NCBI RefSeq assembly: GCF_028553885.1
Contig: NZ_CP067169.1
Span: forward strand, 186,001-250,000
Direction: 5' to 3'
DNA: 64,000 nt
From: Paracoccus aestuarii
GTDB lineage: Bacteria > Pseudomonadota > Alphaproteobacteria > Rhodobacterales > Rhodobacteraceae
Of this stretch, positions 19,013 to 27,888 are shown piece after piece (the first letter of the stretch is position 1; every line of letters begins with the position of its first letter). Made by a program: the position numbers and the translations under genes. The notes beneath the pieces are model-generated. The model was not told where the DNA came from and ran no database searches. It saw only the letters and a program-made list of their open reading frames with translations.

Positions 19013-19639
19013 ATGATCTGGGACACTTTGGCCAATATTCCGGCGGGCCAGCTGACGGCGTTCATCCTGGGGGGGCTGGTGCTGAACTTCGCCCCCGGAC
19101 AGGACGTGTTCTTCGCCAGCGCCTGCGGCATCCAAGGGGGCCCGCGCGCCGGGGCCTGGGCGGGGTTCGGCGTGGGGCTGGGCGTGCTGATGCATGTCAC
19201 CTTGGCGACCGTGGGGCTGGGCGCCGTCGTCGCCGCCCATCCCGAGGCGCTGCGTGCGATCAAATGGGCAGGCGCCGCCTATCTGCTGTGGCTGGCGTGG
19301 AAAAGCTGGAACGCGGGCGAGGTCGATCCCTCGGCCCGGGGCAGCGTGCGGGTCTGGAACATCATCCGGCGCGGGTTTTTGTCCAATGCGCTGAACCCCA
19401 AGCCGGTGCTGTTCATGCTGGCCTTCCTGCCGCAATTCACGAACCCGGCCTGGGGCCCGGTCTGGCAGCAGATCCTGGGGCTGGGGCTGGTCTTCGCCTT
19501 CACCGGCACGCTGGTCACGATGGGCTACGGCATCGTCGGCGGCGTCGCGGGTCAGGTGATCGGCAAGCGCTTGGGCCTGGTCAACCGCATCGCCGCGGTG
19601 ATGTTCGCGGGGCTGGCGCTGCGGCTGATCTGGAAATGA
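19013..19639 (+). CDS. LysE/RhtB-family amino-acid exporter
   Basis: A 208-residue membrane protein with six hydrophobic segments and the LysE-family pattern FAPGQDVFFASACGIQGGPRAG near residues 25-46, AGAAYLLWLAWKSW and GFLSNALNPKPVLFMLAFLPQF. It probably exports amino acids or related metabolites; the substrate is unknown. The stop overlaps the start of the pseudouridine synthase gene (ATGA). Confidence 0.93.
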   Translation: MIWDTLANIPAGQLTAFILGGLVLNFAPGQDVFFASACGIQGGPRAGAWAGFGVGLGVLMHVTLATVGLGAVVAAHPEALRAIKWAGAAYLLWLAWKSWNAGEVDPSARGSVRVWNIIRRGFLSNALNPKPVLFMLAFLPQFTNPAWGPVWQQILGLGLVFAFTGTLVTMGYGIVGGVAGQVIGKRLGLVNRIAAVMFAGLALRLIWK

Positions 19640-20286
19640 CCGGCTTCGTCTATGACCCGCCGCCGGATCCGGCCCGCATCATCCATGCCGATGCCGAGGT
19701 GCTGGTCGTGGACAAGCCCGCGGGCCTGCTGTCGGTGCCGGGGCGGGGCGAGGATCGGGCCGATTGCCTGACCGCCCGGCTGCGCGCCGCCTTTCCGACC
19801 GTGCTGCTGGTGCATCGGCTGGACCTGGACACGTCGGGGGTCATGGTCTTTGCGCTGACCCCCCATGCCCAACGCACCCTGTCGCGACAGTTCGAGGACC
19901 GGCTGACCCGCAAGGTCTATGTCGCGCGGCTGTGGGGGGATCTGGCGGAACGGCAGGGGCGGGTGGATCTGCCGCTGATGGTGGATTGGCCCAACCGCCC
20001 CCGGCAAAAGGTCGACCATGCCGAGGGCCGCCCCGCCCAGACCGATTGGCGCGTGGTGCGTCGCAGCGGGGCCGAGACGCGCGTCCGGCTGATGCCCGTC
20101 ACCGGGCGCAGCCACCAACTGCGGGTGCATATGGCCTCGCTCGGCCATCCGATCCTGGGCGATCCGCTCTATGCCGAAGGGGCGGCGGCGGATCATCCCC
20201 GGCTGATGCTGCATGCGGAAAACCTGCGCTTTCGCCATCCCGAAAGCGGGGTGCAGATGGGGTTTTCGGCCCCCGTCCCGTTCTGA
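19636..20286 (+). CDS. rluA: RluA-family pseudouridine synthase
   Basis: A 216-residue enzyme with the RluA motifs VVDKPAGLLSVPG, the catalytic HRLDLDTSGVMV with active Asp, and GRSHQLRVHMASLGHPILGDPLY. There is no S4 domain, and the short length matches RluA itself (23S rRNA U746 and tRNA U32) better than RluC or RluD. The exact target site is inferred. Translation is probably coupled to the LysE gene. Confidence 0.88.
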   Translation: MTGFVYDPPPDPARIIHADAEVLVVDKPAGLLSVPGRGEDRADCLTARLRAAFPTVLLVHRLDLDTSGVMVFALTPHAQRTLSRQFEDRLTRKVYVARLWGDLAERQGRVDLPLMVDWPNRPRQKVDHAEGRPAQTDWRVVRRSGAETRVRLMPVTGRSHQLRVHMASLGHPILGDPLYAEGAAADHPRLMLHAENLRFRHPESGVQMGFSAPVPF

Positions 20287-20290
20287 CCGC

Positions 20291-21031
20291 TCAGGCGGCG
20301 GTCCGGCGGCGCAGGCGCCGGGTGATCCAGCGCGCGATCCAGGGAAACAGCGCCAGCGCCAGGATCACCGCGATCACCCGCGGCCCCATGATGTCCGAGA
20401 TCTGGTCCAGTTCCGCCAGCTGGGTGCCGGCGGCGGTCAGGATCGCCTTGTTGGGCAGCACCCCAAGCGCCGTGACCCAGGCAAAGACCCGCGCCGGCAG
20501 CACGCTGACCCCGCCCGCCAGGTTCAGCACGAAGAAGGGCAGCGCCGGGGTCAGCCGCAGGCTCAGGAGCGCCAGCGCCCCGTCGCGTTCGACCATCCGG
20601 TCCAGCTGATCGGCGCGCGCCCCCAGCATCCGCCGGACCGGTCGCAGCAGCAGGTATCGCGCGACCAGAAAGGTCAGCATCGAGGCCAGAACCGTCCCCG
20701 CCACCGACAGCACCACCCCCAGCCAGAAGCCGAAGAACGCGCCCCCCGCCAAGGTCAGCACCACCACTACCGGCACGGGCAGCGCCGCCAGCAGCCCGAA
20801 ACCCGCCAGAAAGGCCGCGACCGCCAGCACCGGGTTGCGGTCGCGCCAGCCCTGGCCGTGTTCGAACAGCTCGTGCAGGCGGGTCAGGTCGGATTGCAGC
20901 GCGGGCAGGGACGGCCACAGCCACAGCACCGCCCCCGCCAGGACGGCCAGCCCGGCCAGGACGGCCGCGATGGTCAGCCATGGCAGGCGGGGGCGGTGCG
21001 GTGCGGCCACGGGATCAGTCCGCGTCGTCAT
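20291..21031 (-). CDS. TVP38/TMEM64 (DedA-like) membrane protein
   Basis: A 246-residue membrane protein with five to six hydrophobic segments and the SNARE-associated/TVP38 motif GGAFFGFWLGVVLSVAGTVLAS and F-LRLTPALPFFVLNLAGG (LSLRLTPALPFFV). DedA-superfamily proteins are linked to lipid scrambling and membrane homeostasis. Its start lies 17 bp inside the end of the metallo-beta-lactamase gene, so the two are cotranscribed. It converges with the pseudouridine synthase gene four bases away. Confidence 0.9.
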   Translation of the reverse strand: MTTRTDPVAAPHRPRLPWLTIAAVLAGLAVLAGAVLWLWPSLPALQSDLTRLHELFEHGQGWRDRNPVLAVAAFLAGFGLLAALPVPVVVVLTLAGGAFFGFWLGVVLSVAGTVLASMLTFLVARYLLLRPVRRMLGARADQLDRMVERDGALALLSLRLTPALPFFVLNLAGGVSVLPARVFAWVTALGVLPNKAILTAAGTQLAELDQISDIMGPRVIAVILALALFPWIARWITRRLRRRTAA

Positions 21032-21767
21032 ACCAAGGCGCGATCACGACCTGGGCGCCCGATCCGCCCTCGGCCACCAAGCGGGTGAATTCCTCCAGGT
21101 CGCTGTCGCGGTGATGATAGGGATAGACGAAATCCGGCGCGAAGGCCGTCACCGCCTCGGCCGCCTGCCCGACCGTCATCGTATAGGGCAGGTTCATCGG
21201 CAGGAAGGCAACGTGGATGTCCTCCAGCGCGCGCAGTTCGGGCGTGTCCTCGGTATCGCCCGCGATCAGGAAGCGGCGATCCCCGATGGTCAGGACATAG
21301 CCGTTGTCGCGCCCTTGGGGGTGAAAGTTCAGCCGGTCCTCGGTGATGTTATAGGCGGGGACGGCTTCGATGGCGATCTCCAGCGCCTGCGCCCTGTCGC
21401 CGTTCTCCATCACGGTGGTGCGTTCGGCCATCGCTGCGGGCAGCATCCCGGCCACCGCCGGATTGGCGATGATCGGCACCGCGGCCAGCGCGTCCAGCGT
21501 CGGCTGGTCGTAATGGTCGCCATGTTCATGGGTGATCAGGATCAGGTCCGGCGCGGGCAGATCGGCATAGAGATCAGCGCCCCCCACCGGATCGACATGG
21601 ATGACGCCCGACGGCGTCTCCAGCACCATCGAGGCGTGATCGACCGGATGGATCACGACCTCGCCGCCCTCGACGGCATGGCGGAAACCGTCCTGGGCCA
21701 GGGCGGGACCGGCGAGGATCGCCAGCGTCAGGGCGGCGGGGGTCAGGGCGGTGCGCATCGGGGTCAT
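21015..21767 (-). CDS. Exported metallo-beta-lactamase-fold hydrolase (UlaG-like)
   Basis: A 250-residue protein with a signal peptide (LTLAILAGPALAQ) and a metallo-beta-lactamase core: HVDPVGG, the metal motif THEHGDHYD near residue 82, and LIAGDTEDTPE as a later ligand. The ordering resembles UlaG/ComA-like beta-lactamase_2 proteins. The substrate is unknown; export to the periplasm is inferred from the signal peptide. GGAG lies upstream of the ATG at 21767. Overlaps the TVP38 gene by 17 bp. Confidence 0.88.
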   Translation of the reverse strand: MTPMRTALTPAALTLAILAGPALAQDGFRHAVEGGEVVIHPVDHASMVLETPSGVIHVDPVGGADLYADLPAPDLILITHEHGDHYDQPTLDALAAVPIIANPAVAGMLPAAMAERTTVMENGDRAQALEIAIEAVPAYNITEDRLNFHPQGRDNGYVLTIGDRRFLIAGDTEDTPELRALEDIHVAFLPMNLPYTMTVGQAAEAVTAFAPDFVYPYHHRDSDLEEFTRLVAEGGSGAQVVIAPWYDDAD

Positions 21768-21911
21768 CGGGGAGTCTCCGGGGGTTTCGAGGGAAAGGCC
21801 TCGGGGCAAACCACGCCGGGGGCCAAGGGTTCCGCCTCGGGCCCTGCGCGGCTTGCGATGCCCGGGCCCCTGACCTAGACCTTGGGGCAGGGATCATGAC
21901 GGGGGACGGCG

Positions 21912-22985
21912 ATGACACATCTGTGGGTCCGGGCGGAAAGCCGCCCGAACGAGGAACGCGTGGGCATCACCCCGGAGGGCGTCGCGCGCCTGATCGCCGC
22001 GGGGTTTTCGGTCACGGTCGAGGACAGCCCCCGCCGCATCATCCCCATCGACGCCTATCGCGAGGCCGGCGCCGCCATCGCCCCGGAGGGCAGCTGGCCC
22101 GCAGCCCCCGACGATGCGGTGATCTTTGGCCTGAAGGAGCTGCCCGCCGACGGCACGCCGCTGCGCCACCGCCATGTGATGTTCGGCCATGCCTTCAAGG
22201 GCCAGGCGGATGGGCGCGTCCTGCTGGGGCGCTTCGCCCAAGGCGGCGGGACGCTGCTGGATCTGGAATACCTGACGGATGAGGACGGGCGGCGGCTGGC
22301 GGCCTTCGGCTATTGGGCGGGCTATGCGGGGGCGGCGGTGGCGCTGATGGCCTGGGCCGCCCAGCAGCAGGGCGGGGTCTGCGGTCCGCTGCGGACCTGG
22401 CCCGACCGCGAGGCGATGACCACCGCCCTGCGCGCCCGGCTGGACGGCACCGGTGGGCCACGGCCCCGCGCCCTGGTGATCGGCGCCAAGGGCCGCGTCG
22501 GGCGCGGCGCGGCGGATCTGATGGTGGCGATGGGCCTGCCCGTCACCCGGTGGGACCAGGAGGAGACCGCCCATGGCGGCCCCTTCCCCGAGGTGCTGAT
22601 GCATGACATCCTGATCAACGCGATCCTGGCGCAGCCGGGCGCGCCGGTCTTCGTGCCTGCGACCGCCACGGCGCCGGGCCGGGCGCTGACGGTGATCGGC
22701 GACGTGGCCTGCGATCCGTCCAGCGACTATTCCCCGATCCGCGTGAACGACCGGCTGACCAGCTGGGACGCGCCGGTGAACCGCGTGGCCCAGGACCCGC
22801 CCTTGGACGTGGTGGCCATCGACAACCTGCCATCCCTGCTGCCGCGCGAAAGCTCGGTCGATTACGCCGACCAACTGCTGCCCGTTCTGCTGCGGCTGGA
22901 CGATCCGCAGGACCCGGTCTGGGCGCGGGCGGCGGCGCTGCATCGCGACCATGTCGCGGGAATCGAACCGGATCGTTCCGCCTGA
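21912..22985 (+). CDS. Saccharopine dehydrogenase (NAD+, L-lysine-forming), LYS1 type
   Basis: A 357-residue protein matching yeast LYS1-type enzymes: RAESRPNEERVGITPEGV at the N-terminus, the catalytic Lys in FGLKELP, the catalytic His in MFGHAFKGQ, the LLDLEYLTDEDGRRLAAFGYWAGYAGAA block and an NAD-binding ALVIGAKGRVGRGA. It interconverts saccharopine and lysine plus 2-oxoglutarate. No second saccharopine-pathway gene lies beside it, and lysine is made by the DapD route here, so lysine breakdown or a related imino acid is more likely than biosynthesis. Confidence 0.9.
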   Translation: MTHLWVRAESRPNEERVGITPEGVARLIAAGFSVTVEDSPRRIIPIDAYREAGAAIAPEGSWPAAPDDAVIFGLKELPADGTPLRHRHVMFGHAFKGQADGRVLLGRFAQGGGTLLDLEYLTDEDGRRLAAFGYWAGYAGAAVALMAWAAQQQGGVCGPLRTWPDREAMTTALRARLDGTGGPRPRALVIGAKGRVGRGAADLMVAMGLPVTRWDQEETAHGGPFPEVLMHDILINAILAQPGAPVFVPATATAPGRALTVIGDVACDPSSDYSPIRVNDRLTSWDAPVNRVAQDPPLDVVAIDNLPSLLPRESSVDYADQLLPVLLRLDDPQDPVWARAAALHRDHVAGIEPDRSA

Positions 22986-23077
22986 TGACGCCATCGTGAG
23001 CGGTCGTGAACCGCCGTGCGGGGAACGTCCCCCCGCCGGGCGCATTGGTCCGGACAATTCACACCCGGAGGACCACG

Positions 23078-24286
23078 ATGACGCGCCGCATTCGCCGCAC
23101 GACGACAAGCCTGACCGCCCTCGCCGCCACCGGTTTCCTGGCATCCATGGCCGTCGCGCAGGACTGGAACGAGGAACCGCCCCATGGCGCGGCCTATGAC
23201 CAGACCCCCGCCTTCGAGGGCCAGACCCGCGCCCCGGCGCTGGAATCGGGCAATGTCGATCTGGAACAGACCGTCGTGCTGGACGAGCTGGAACACCCTT
23301 GGGGCCTTGTGCAGATGCCCGACGGCGACTGGCTGCTGACCGAACGTCCGGGCCGCATGCGCATCGTCACCAATGACGGCGAGATGTCCGACCCGATCGA
23401 GGGCATTCCCGAGGTCGATGCCCGCGACCAGGGCGGTCTGCACGACGTCTCCATCGCCTCGGATTTCGACGAGACGCGCCGCGTCTGGTGGACCTATGCC
23501 GAGCCGCGCGGCGATGGCGAGAACGCGACCGCCGTGGCCACCGGAATCCTGTCCGAGGACGGCTCCACCATGGAGGAGGTCAACGTCATCTGGCAGCAGC
23601 AGCCGGCCTGGGCCTCGACCAAGCATTTCGGCGCGCGCATCGTCCATGACGGCGAAGGCCATATCTTCGTGGGCCTGGGCGAACGGTCCGATCCCGAACC
23701 CCGCGTCTATGCCCAGGACCCGCAATCGACCTTGGGCAAGATCATCCGCATCAATGCCGAGGATGGCAGCCCCGCCGGATCGGGCATCGACGGCGCCCTG
23801 CCCGAGATCTGGTCCATGGGCCATCGCAACATCCAGGGCGCGGCCATGTCCCCCGACGGCCAGCTGTGGATGAACGAGCACGGTCCCCGCGGCGGCGACG
23901 AGCTGAACCTGATCGAGCCGGGCCTGAACTATGGCTGGCCCGAGGCGACCTATGGCACCGAATATAACGGCGACGAGCTGGGCCAGACCGAGGTCGAGGG
24001 CACGCAGCAGCCGAACTATTACTGGGATCCGTCGCCTGCGATCAGCGGCATGGCCTTCTACGAGGGCGACATGTTCCCCGAATGGCAGGGCCATGCCCTG
24101 ATCGGCGGCCTGCGGTCGGGCGACATCATCCGCCTGCAGCTGGAGGACGGCATGGTCGTGGGCGAGGCCCGTCATGCCGAAGGCATCGGCCGCGTGCGCG
24201 AGATCGAGGTCGCCCAGGACGGGTCGCTGATGGTCATCACCGACCACGAGAACGGCCAGCTGATCCGCATCACCCCCGAGGGGTGA
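23078..24286 (+). CDS. Periplasmic PQQ-dependent aldose sugar dehydrogenase (GSDH/YliI family)
   Basis: A 402-residue protein with a signal peptide (cleavage near AVAQD at residue 28) and the six-bladed propeller sequence of soluble glucose/sorbosone dehydrogenases: HPWGLVQMPDGDWLLTERPGRM, HFGARIVHDGEGHIFVGLGER, WSMGHRNIQGAAMSPDG and NEHGPRGGDELN. Such enzymes oxidise aldose sugars in the periplasm with PQQ. No PQQ synthesis genes are in the window. GGAGG precedes the ATG at 23078, and a strong terminator follows. Confidence 0.92.
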   Translation: MTRRIRRTTTSLTALAATGFLASMAVAQDWNEEPPHGAAYDQTPAFEGQTRAPALESGNVDLEQTVVLDELEHPWGLVQMPDGDWLLTERPGRMRIVTNDGEMSDPIEGIPEVDARDQGGLHDVSIASDFDETRRVWWTYAEPRGDGENATAVATGILSEDGSTMEEVNVIWQQQPAWASTKHFGARIVHDGEGHIFVGLGERSDPEPRVYAQDPQSTLGKIIRINAEDGSPAGSGIDGALPEIWSMGHRNIQGAAMSPDGQLWMNEHGPRGGDELNLIEPGLNYGWPEATYGTEYNGDELGQTEVEGTQQPNYYWDPSPAISGMAFYEGDMFPEWQGHALIGGLRSGDIIRLQLEDGMVVGEARHAEGIGRVREIEVAQDGSLMVITDHENGQLIRITPEG

Positions 24287-24306
24287 TCGCGCCTGCACAG
24301 GCTTCG

Positions 24307-24333
24307 GGCGGTCCCTTCGGGGGCCGCCTTTCC
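24307..24333 (+). terminator. Rho-independent terminator after the PQQ dehydrogenase gene
   Basis: Nine-base-pair stem GGCGGTCCC / GGGGCCGCC (one G-U pair) capped by a TTCG tetraloop and followed by TTTCCT, starting 21 bp after the stop codon. Confidence 0.85.
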
Positions 24334-24346
24334 TATGCGCGGACCG

Positions 24347-24634
24347 TCATGGGCGCAGGCCCAAGGCCTCCATCCCCGCCTCCAGGAAATCGGGCAGGCG
24401 GGGTTCGCGGGACAGATAATCCTGCGCCTCGGCAATGGGCGCCTGGCGCGCGGCGCTGCGGGCCTCGTCCAGTTCCTCGGCCTCGAAGCTGTCGCGGCCG
24501 ATCCAGGCCAGGGCCACCAGGTCGGTGCGCGCATCGGCATCCAGCCCCGCGATTGTGTCGCGCAGCCGGTCCTGCGCGCCGTCCCGCGCCATGTCGATCA
24601 TCCGGGCCACGGTCTTGGTGGGAATGTTCAGCAT
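24347..24634 (-). CDS. DUF3775 domain protein
   Basis: A 95-residue acidic cytoplasmic protein matching DUF3775: ALAWIGRDSFEAEELDEARSAA, AQDYLSREPRLPDFLEAGMEALG at the C-terminus. The function is unknown. It lies 66 bp downstream of mutL on the same strand. Its Shine-Dalgarno sequence sits inside a perfect 7-bp hairpin (24644-24663), which suggests translational control. Confidence 0.85.
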   Translation of the reverse strand: MLNIPTKTVARMIDMARDGAQDRLRDTIAGLDADARTDLVALAWIGRDSFEAEELDEARSAARQAPIAEAQDYLSREPRLPDFLEAGMEALGLRP

Positions 24635-24641
24635 CTGAAGA

Positions 24642-24663
24642 CTCCTTCACTCATCCGTGAAGG
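24642..24663 (-). promoter_or_regulatory. Hairpin covering the Shine-Dalgarno sequence of the DUF3775 gene
   Basis: On the minus strand: CCTTCAC, loop GGATGA, GTGAAGG, then AG and seven bases to the ATG. The second arm contains the ribosome-binding sequence GAAGGAG, so folding would hide it. No T tract follows, which argues against a mutL terminator. Confidence 0.5.
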
Positions 24664-24700
24664 ATCGGCGCAACCTGGCGTTGCGTCAAGCCCGTTCGCA

Positions 24701-26527
24701 TCAATCCCGGCGGCCGAACAGCCGTTCGATATCGGCAAGGTCCAGCCGCACCCAGGTCGGGCGGCCGTGATTGCACTGGCCGGACCGGGGCGTGCGCTCC
24801 ATGTCGCGCAGCAGGGCGTTCATCTCCTCCGGGGTCATGCGGCGGCCGGATCGGACCGATCCGTGGCAGGCCATCGAGGACAGCACCGCGTCGATCCGCG
24901 CCTGCAGCCGGTCGGACCGGCCCTGATCCTGCAGATCGTCCAGGATGTCGCGGATCAGCGCCGCCCCGTCCAGCCGGGCCAGCATGGCAGGCACCTCGCG
25001 CAGGGCCACCGCGCCCGGGCCGAAGGGTTCGATCACCAGCCCGAGCCGCGCCAGATCCGGCGCCAGCCCCAGGATGCGTTCGGCATGGGCGGGGTCCAGC
25101 TCGACGATCTCGGGGATCAGCAGGGCCTGGGCGGGGATGGCGTCGCGGGCGGCCTGGGCCTTCAGCCGTTCATAGACCAGCCGTTCATGGGCGGCATGCT
25201 GATCGACGATCACCATGCCCTCCGCGGTCTGGGCGATGATGTAATTCTCGTGGATCTGGGCGCGGGCGGCGCCCAGGGGGGCCTGATCGGCCACCGGGTC
25301 CGGGCCCACCGCGTCGAACCGGGCCGAGGGGGCCTCGGCAAAGCCCGGATCGGGGGCCTGCAGGTCCAGCCCCGCCCGGATCGCCGCGCCCGACGGGGTC
25401 CGCGCCTGCCATGCGGGCAGGGGGCGCGCGGCCTGGGGTTCGGGGCGAAAGGCCGCCAGGGTCGCCTGGCCCAGGGTGCTGTCGGCGCGCTGGCCGGTCC
25501 CGGCCAAGGCATGGCGCAGCGCGCTGACGACCAGGCCCCGCGCGGCCTGGGGGTCGCGGAACCGCACCTCGGCCTTGGCGGGGTGGACGTTCACATCGAC
25601 CATCTGCGGGTCGCATTCCAGAAACAGCACCGCCGCCGGGTGCCGCCCCGCCGACAGCACATCCATATAGCCCGCCCTGAGCGCCCCGGTCAGCAGCTTG
25701 TCGCGCACCGGGCGGCCATTGACGAAGACATGCTGGGCCACCGCCGCGCCGCGCGTATAGGTCGGCAGCGCGGCCAGCCCGGTCAGGGACAGCCCGTCGC
25801 GTTCGGCATCGATGGGAATGGCGTTCTCGGTGAAATCCGGCCCCATCAGGCGGGTCAGCCGGGCGGTCAGGGCGCCGAACAGCTCGCCCTGTTCGGCATC
25901 GGCGCGCAGGATCTCGCGCCCGTCTGATGTCAGGGTGAAGGCGACCCAAGGCTGCGCCATGGCCAGGCGGCGCAGGGTCTCGGCCACGGCCTGGGTCTCG
26001 GCCCGGTCGCTGCGCAGGAATTTCAGCCGCGCAGGCGTGGCGAAGAACAGATCGCGCAGTTCCACCACCGTGCCGCAATTGGCCGCCGCTGGACGCACCG
26101 GCGCCGCGCGGCCCCCAGTCACGGCGATCATCGCCCCGGCGCCATCCCCCGTGCGCGAGGTGATGGTCAGCCGCCCCACCGCCCCGAGCGAGGGCAGCGC
26201 CTCGCCCCGAAAACCGAAGCTGGTGATGGCCAAGAGGTCCGATCCGTCGATCTTGCTGGTCGCATGGCGGGCCAAGGCCAGGGGCAGGTCGCCCTCGGCC
26301 ATGCCGCAGCCGTCATCGGTGACCCGGATCAGCCCGCGCCCGCCCTGCTCGATCGCCACGTCGATGCGCGTGGCGCCCGCATCCAGCGCGTTCTCGACCA
26401 GTTCCTTGACGGCCGAGGCGGGGCGTTCGACCACCTCGCCCGCCGCGATGCGGTTGGCGGTGTCTTCGTCCAGCTGTCGAATGACGGGACGGGGGGGCGG
26501 GCTCATCTTGGGTGCGGCGCTGGTCAT
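24701..26527 (-). CDS. mutL: DNA mismatch repair endonuclease MutL
   Basis: A 608-residue GHKL ATPase and endonuclease. The ATP site has NALDAGA (residues 46-52), DDGCGM (71-76) and TSFGFRGEAL (102-111). The C-terminal dimerisation domain has the nuclease motif DQHAAHERLVYE (442-453), so it is the nicking type of MutL used by bacteria lacking MutH. The linker (about 340-425) is Pro/Ala-rich. Translation could also begin at M8 (MSPPPRP). mutS lies at 60.6 kb in this window, unlinked. Confidence 0.97.
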   Translation of the reverse strand: MTSAAPKMSPPPRPVIRQLDEDTANRIAAGEVVERPASAVKELVENALDAGATRIDVAIEQGGRGLIRVTDDGCGMAEGDLPLALARHATSKIDGSDLLAITSFGFRGEALPSLGAVGRLTITSRTGDGAGAMIAVTGGRAAPVRPAAANCGTVVELRDLFFATPARLKFLRSDRAETQAVAETLRRLAMAQPWVAFTLTSDGREILRADAEQGELFGALTARLTRLMGPDFTENAIPIDAERDGLSLTGLAALPTYTRGAAVAQHVFVNGRPVRDKLLTGALRAGYMDVLSAGRHPAAVLFLECDPQMVDVNVHPAKAEVRFRDPQAARGLVVSALRHALAGTGQRADSTLGQATLAAFRPEPQAARPLPAWQARTPSGAAIRAGLDLQAPDPGFAEAPSARFDAVGPDPVADQAPLGAARAQIHENYIIAQTAEGMVIVDQHAAHERLVYERLKAQAARDAIPAQALLIPEIVELDPAHAERILGLAPDLARLGLVIEPFGPGAVALREVPAMLARLDGAALIRDILDDLQDQGRSDRLQARIDAVLSSMACHGSVRSGRRMTPEEMNALLRDMERTPRSGQCNHGRPTWVRLDLADIERLFGRRD

Positions 26528-26574
26528 CGCCCCAGATCTAGCAGGTCGCGCCCCCCTGTGCCAGAGATTCGGGG

Positions 26575-27888
26575 TCAGTCCTGCGGGTCGCCCTGGATCC
26601 CGTCGGGCCGCCCAACCAGCACGAAGCGCAGCCGCTCGGGGTCCAGCAGGCGATCGGCCACCCGGGCCACGTCATCGGCGGTCACCGCCTCGACCTTGGC
26701 ATTGCGCCCGTCGATATAGTCGATGGGCAGGCCCACCAGCTGCATCCCCGCCAGGATCGAGGCGATCCGCCCGTTCCCGTCGAAACGCAGCGCATATTCG
26801 CCGGTCAGGAAGGTCTTGGCATCGGCCAGCTCCTCATCGCCCACGCCTTCGGTCATGCGGGCCCATTCCTGCCGGATCAGGTCCACGGCCTCGGCGGTGG
26901 TGGCGTTCGATCCGGCCATTCCGCCCTGCCAGGTCTGACCGAAAAGGCCCGTGGCCAGCCCGGTGCCCACGCCATAGGTCAGGCCGCGCTTCTCGCGGAT
27001 CTCCTCCATCAGGCGCGAGCTGAAGCCGCCGCCGCCCAGGATGTGATTGGCTACGAAGGCCGCGAAGTAATCGGGATCGTCGATGGGCAGGCCCGGCCCG
27101 GCAAAGGCCACGACCGTCTGCGGGCTGTCCCAATCGATGACGGTGACGCCCCCGTCCAGCCGCAGCTCGGCCGGCTCGGGCAGGGGGGCGGTGGCCTGGG
27201 CCGGCAGCCCGCCCAGGATGCGGTCCAGCAGCAGGCCCAGCTCCTCGGCCGAGATGTCGCCCGCGGCGCCCACCACCACGCGGTCACGGGCCAGGACGCG
27301 GTTCTTGGCCGCGACCAGGTCCTGGCGGGTCAGGGCGGCGACGCTCTGGGACGTGCCGTTGATCGAGGTCGCATAGGGGTGGTCGCCCCAGGCCTGGCGC
27401 GCCATCTCCTTGGCGGCGATGGCATTGGGGTCGGTCGCCTCGGCCCGGATCACCGCCTGGACCTGGCCGCGCACGCGGTTCAGCGCATCCTCGTCGAAAC
27501 GGGGCTGGGTCAGGGCCTGGGCCAGCAGGTCGGCGGCCTCGTCGCGGTTCTCGCTCAGCGCGCGCAGGCCCACCGAAACCGTGTCGTCGCCCGCCGAAAA
27601 GGACAGCCTCGCCCCCAGATCCTCGACCGATTGCGCAAAGGCCACGGCGTCGCGATTGCCCGCGCCCTCCTCCAGCAGGGCGGTCATCAGGTTGACCGCG
27701 CCGCGCTTGTCGGGCTGGTCCATGCTGGCGCCGCCCTTGAACTGTATGTCCAGCGCGACGAAGGGGATGCTGTCATCCTGGACCAGCCAGGCCTGGACCC
27801 CGCCGGGCGAGGTGACGTCCTGGATCTCGATCGCCAGGGCGGGCGTGGCCAGCAGGGTCAGGACGGTGGCGATTGCGGCACGGATCAT
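26575..27888 (-). CDS. M16 peptidase family protein, non-catalytic subunit
   Basis: A 437-residue exported protein (signal peptide ending ATPALA at about residue 19) with M16 fold blocks: FVALDIQFKGGASMDQPDKRG, GGGGFSSRLMEEIREKRGLTYGVG and GEYALRF. It lacks the HxxEH zinc site (DKRGAVNLMTALLEEG instead), while keeping the R/Y pair of the C-terminal half. This is the usual inactive partner of a two-subunit M16 protease. It overlaps the catalytic subunit gene by four bases (ATGA), so equal production is expected. Confidence 0.92.
   Translation of the reverse strand: MIRAAIATVLTLLATPALAIEIQDVTSPGGVQAWLVQDDSIPFVALDIQFKGGASMDQPDKRGAVNLMTALLEEGAGNRDAVAFAQSVEDLGARLSFSAGDDTVSVGLRALSENRDEAADLLAQALTQPRFDEDALNRVRGQVQAVIRAEATDPNAIAAKEMARQAWGDHPYATSINGTSQSVAALTRQDLVAAKNRVLARDRVVVGAAGDISAEELGLLLDRILGGLPAQATAPLPEPAELRLDGGVTVIDWDSPQTVVAFAGPGLPIDDPDYFAAFVANHILGGGGFSSRLMEEIREKRGLTYGVGTGLATGLFGQTWQGGMAGSNATTAEAVDLIRQEWARMTEGVGDEELADAKTFLTGEYALRFDGNGRIASILAGMQLVGLPIDYIDGRNAKVEAVTADDVARVADRLLDPERLRFVLVGRPDGIQGDPQD

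Noticed and set aside
24635-24663. Terminator of mutL
   Set aside because: The hairpin has no T tract on the minus strand, lies about 38 bases after the mutL stop and overlaps the ribosome site of the next gene, so a translational role is more likely.
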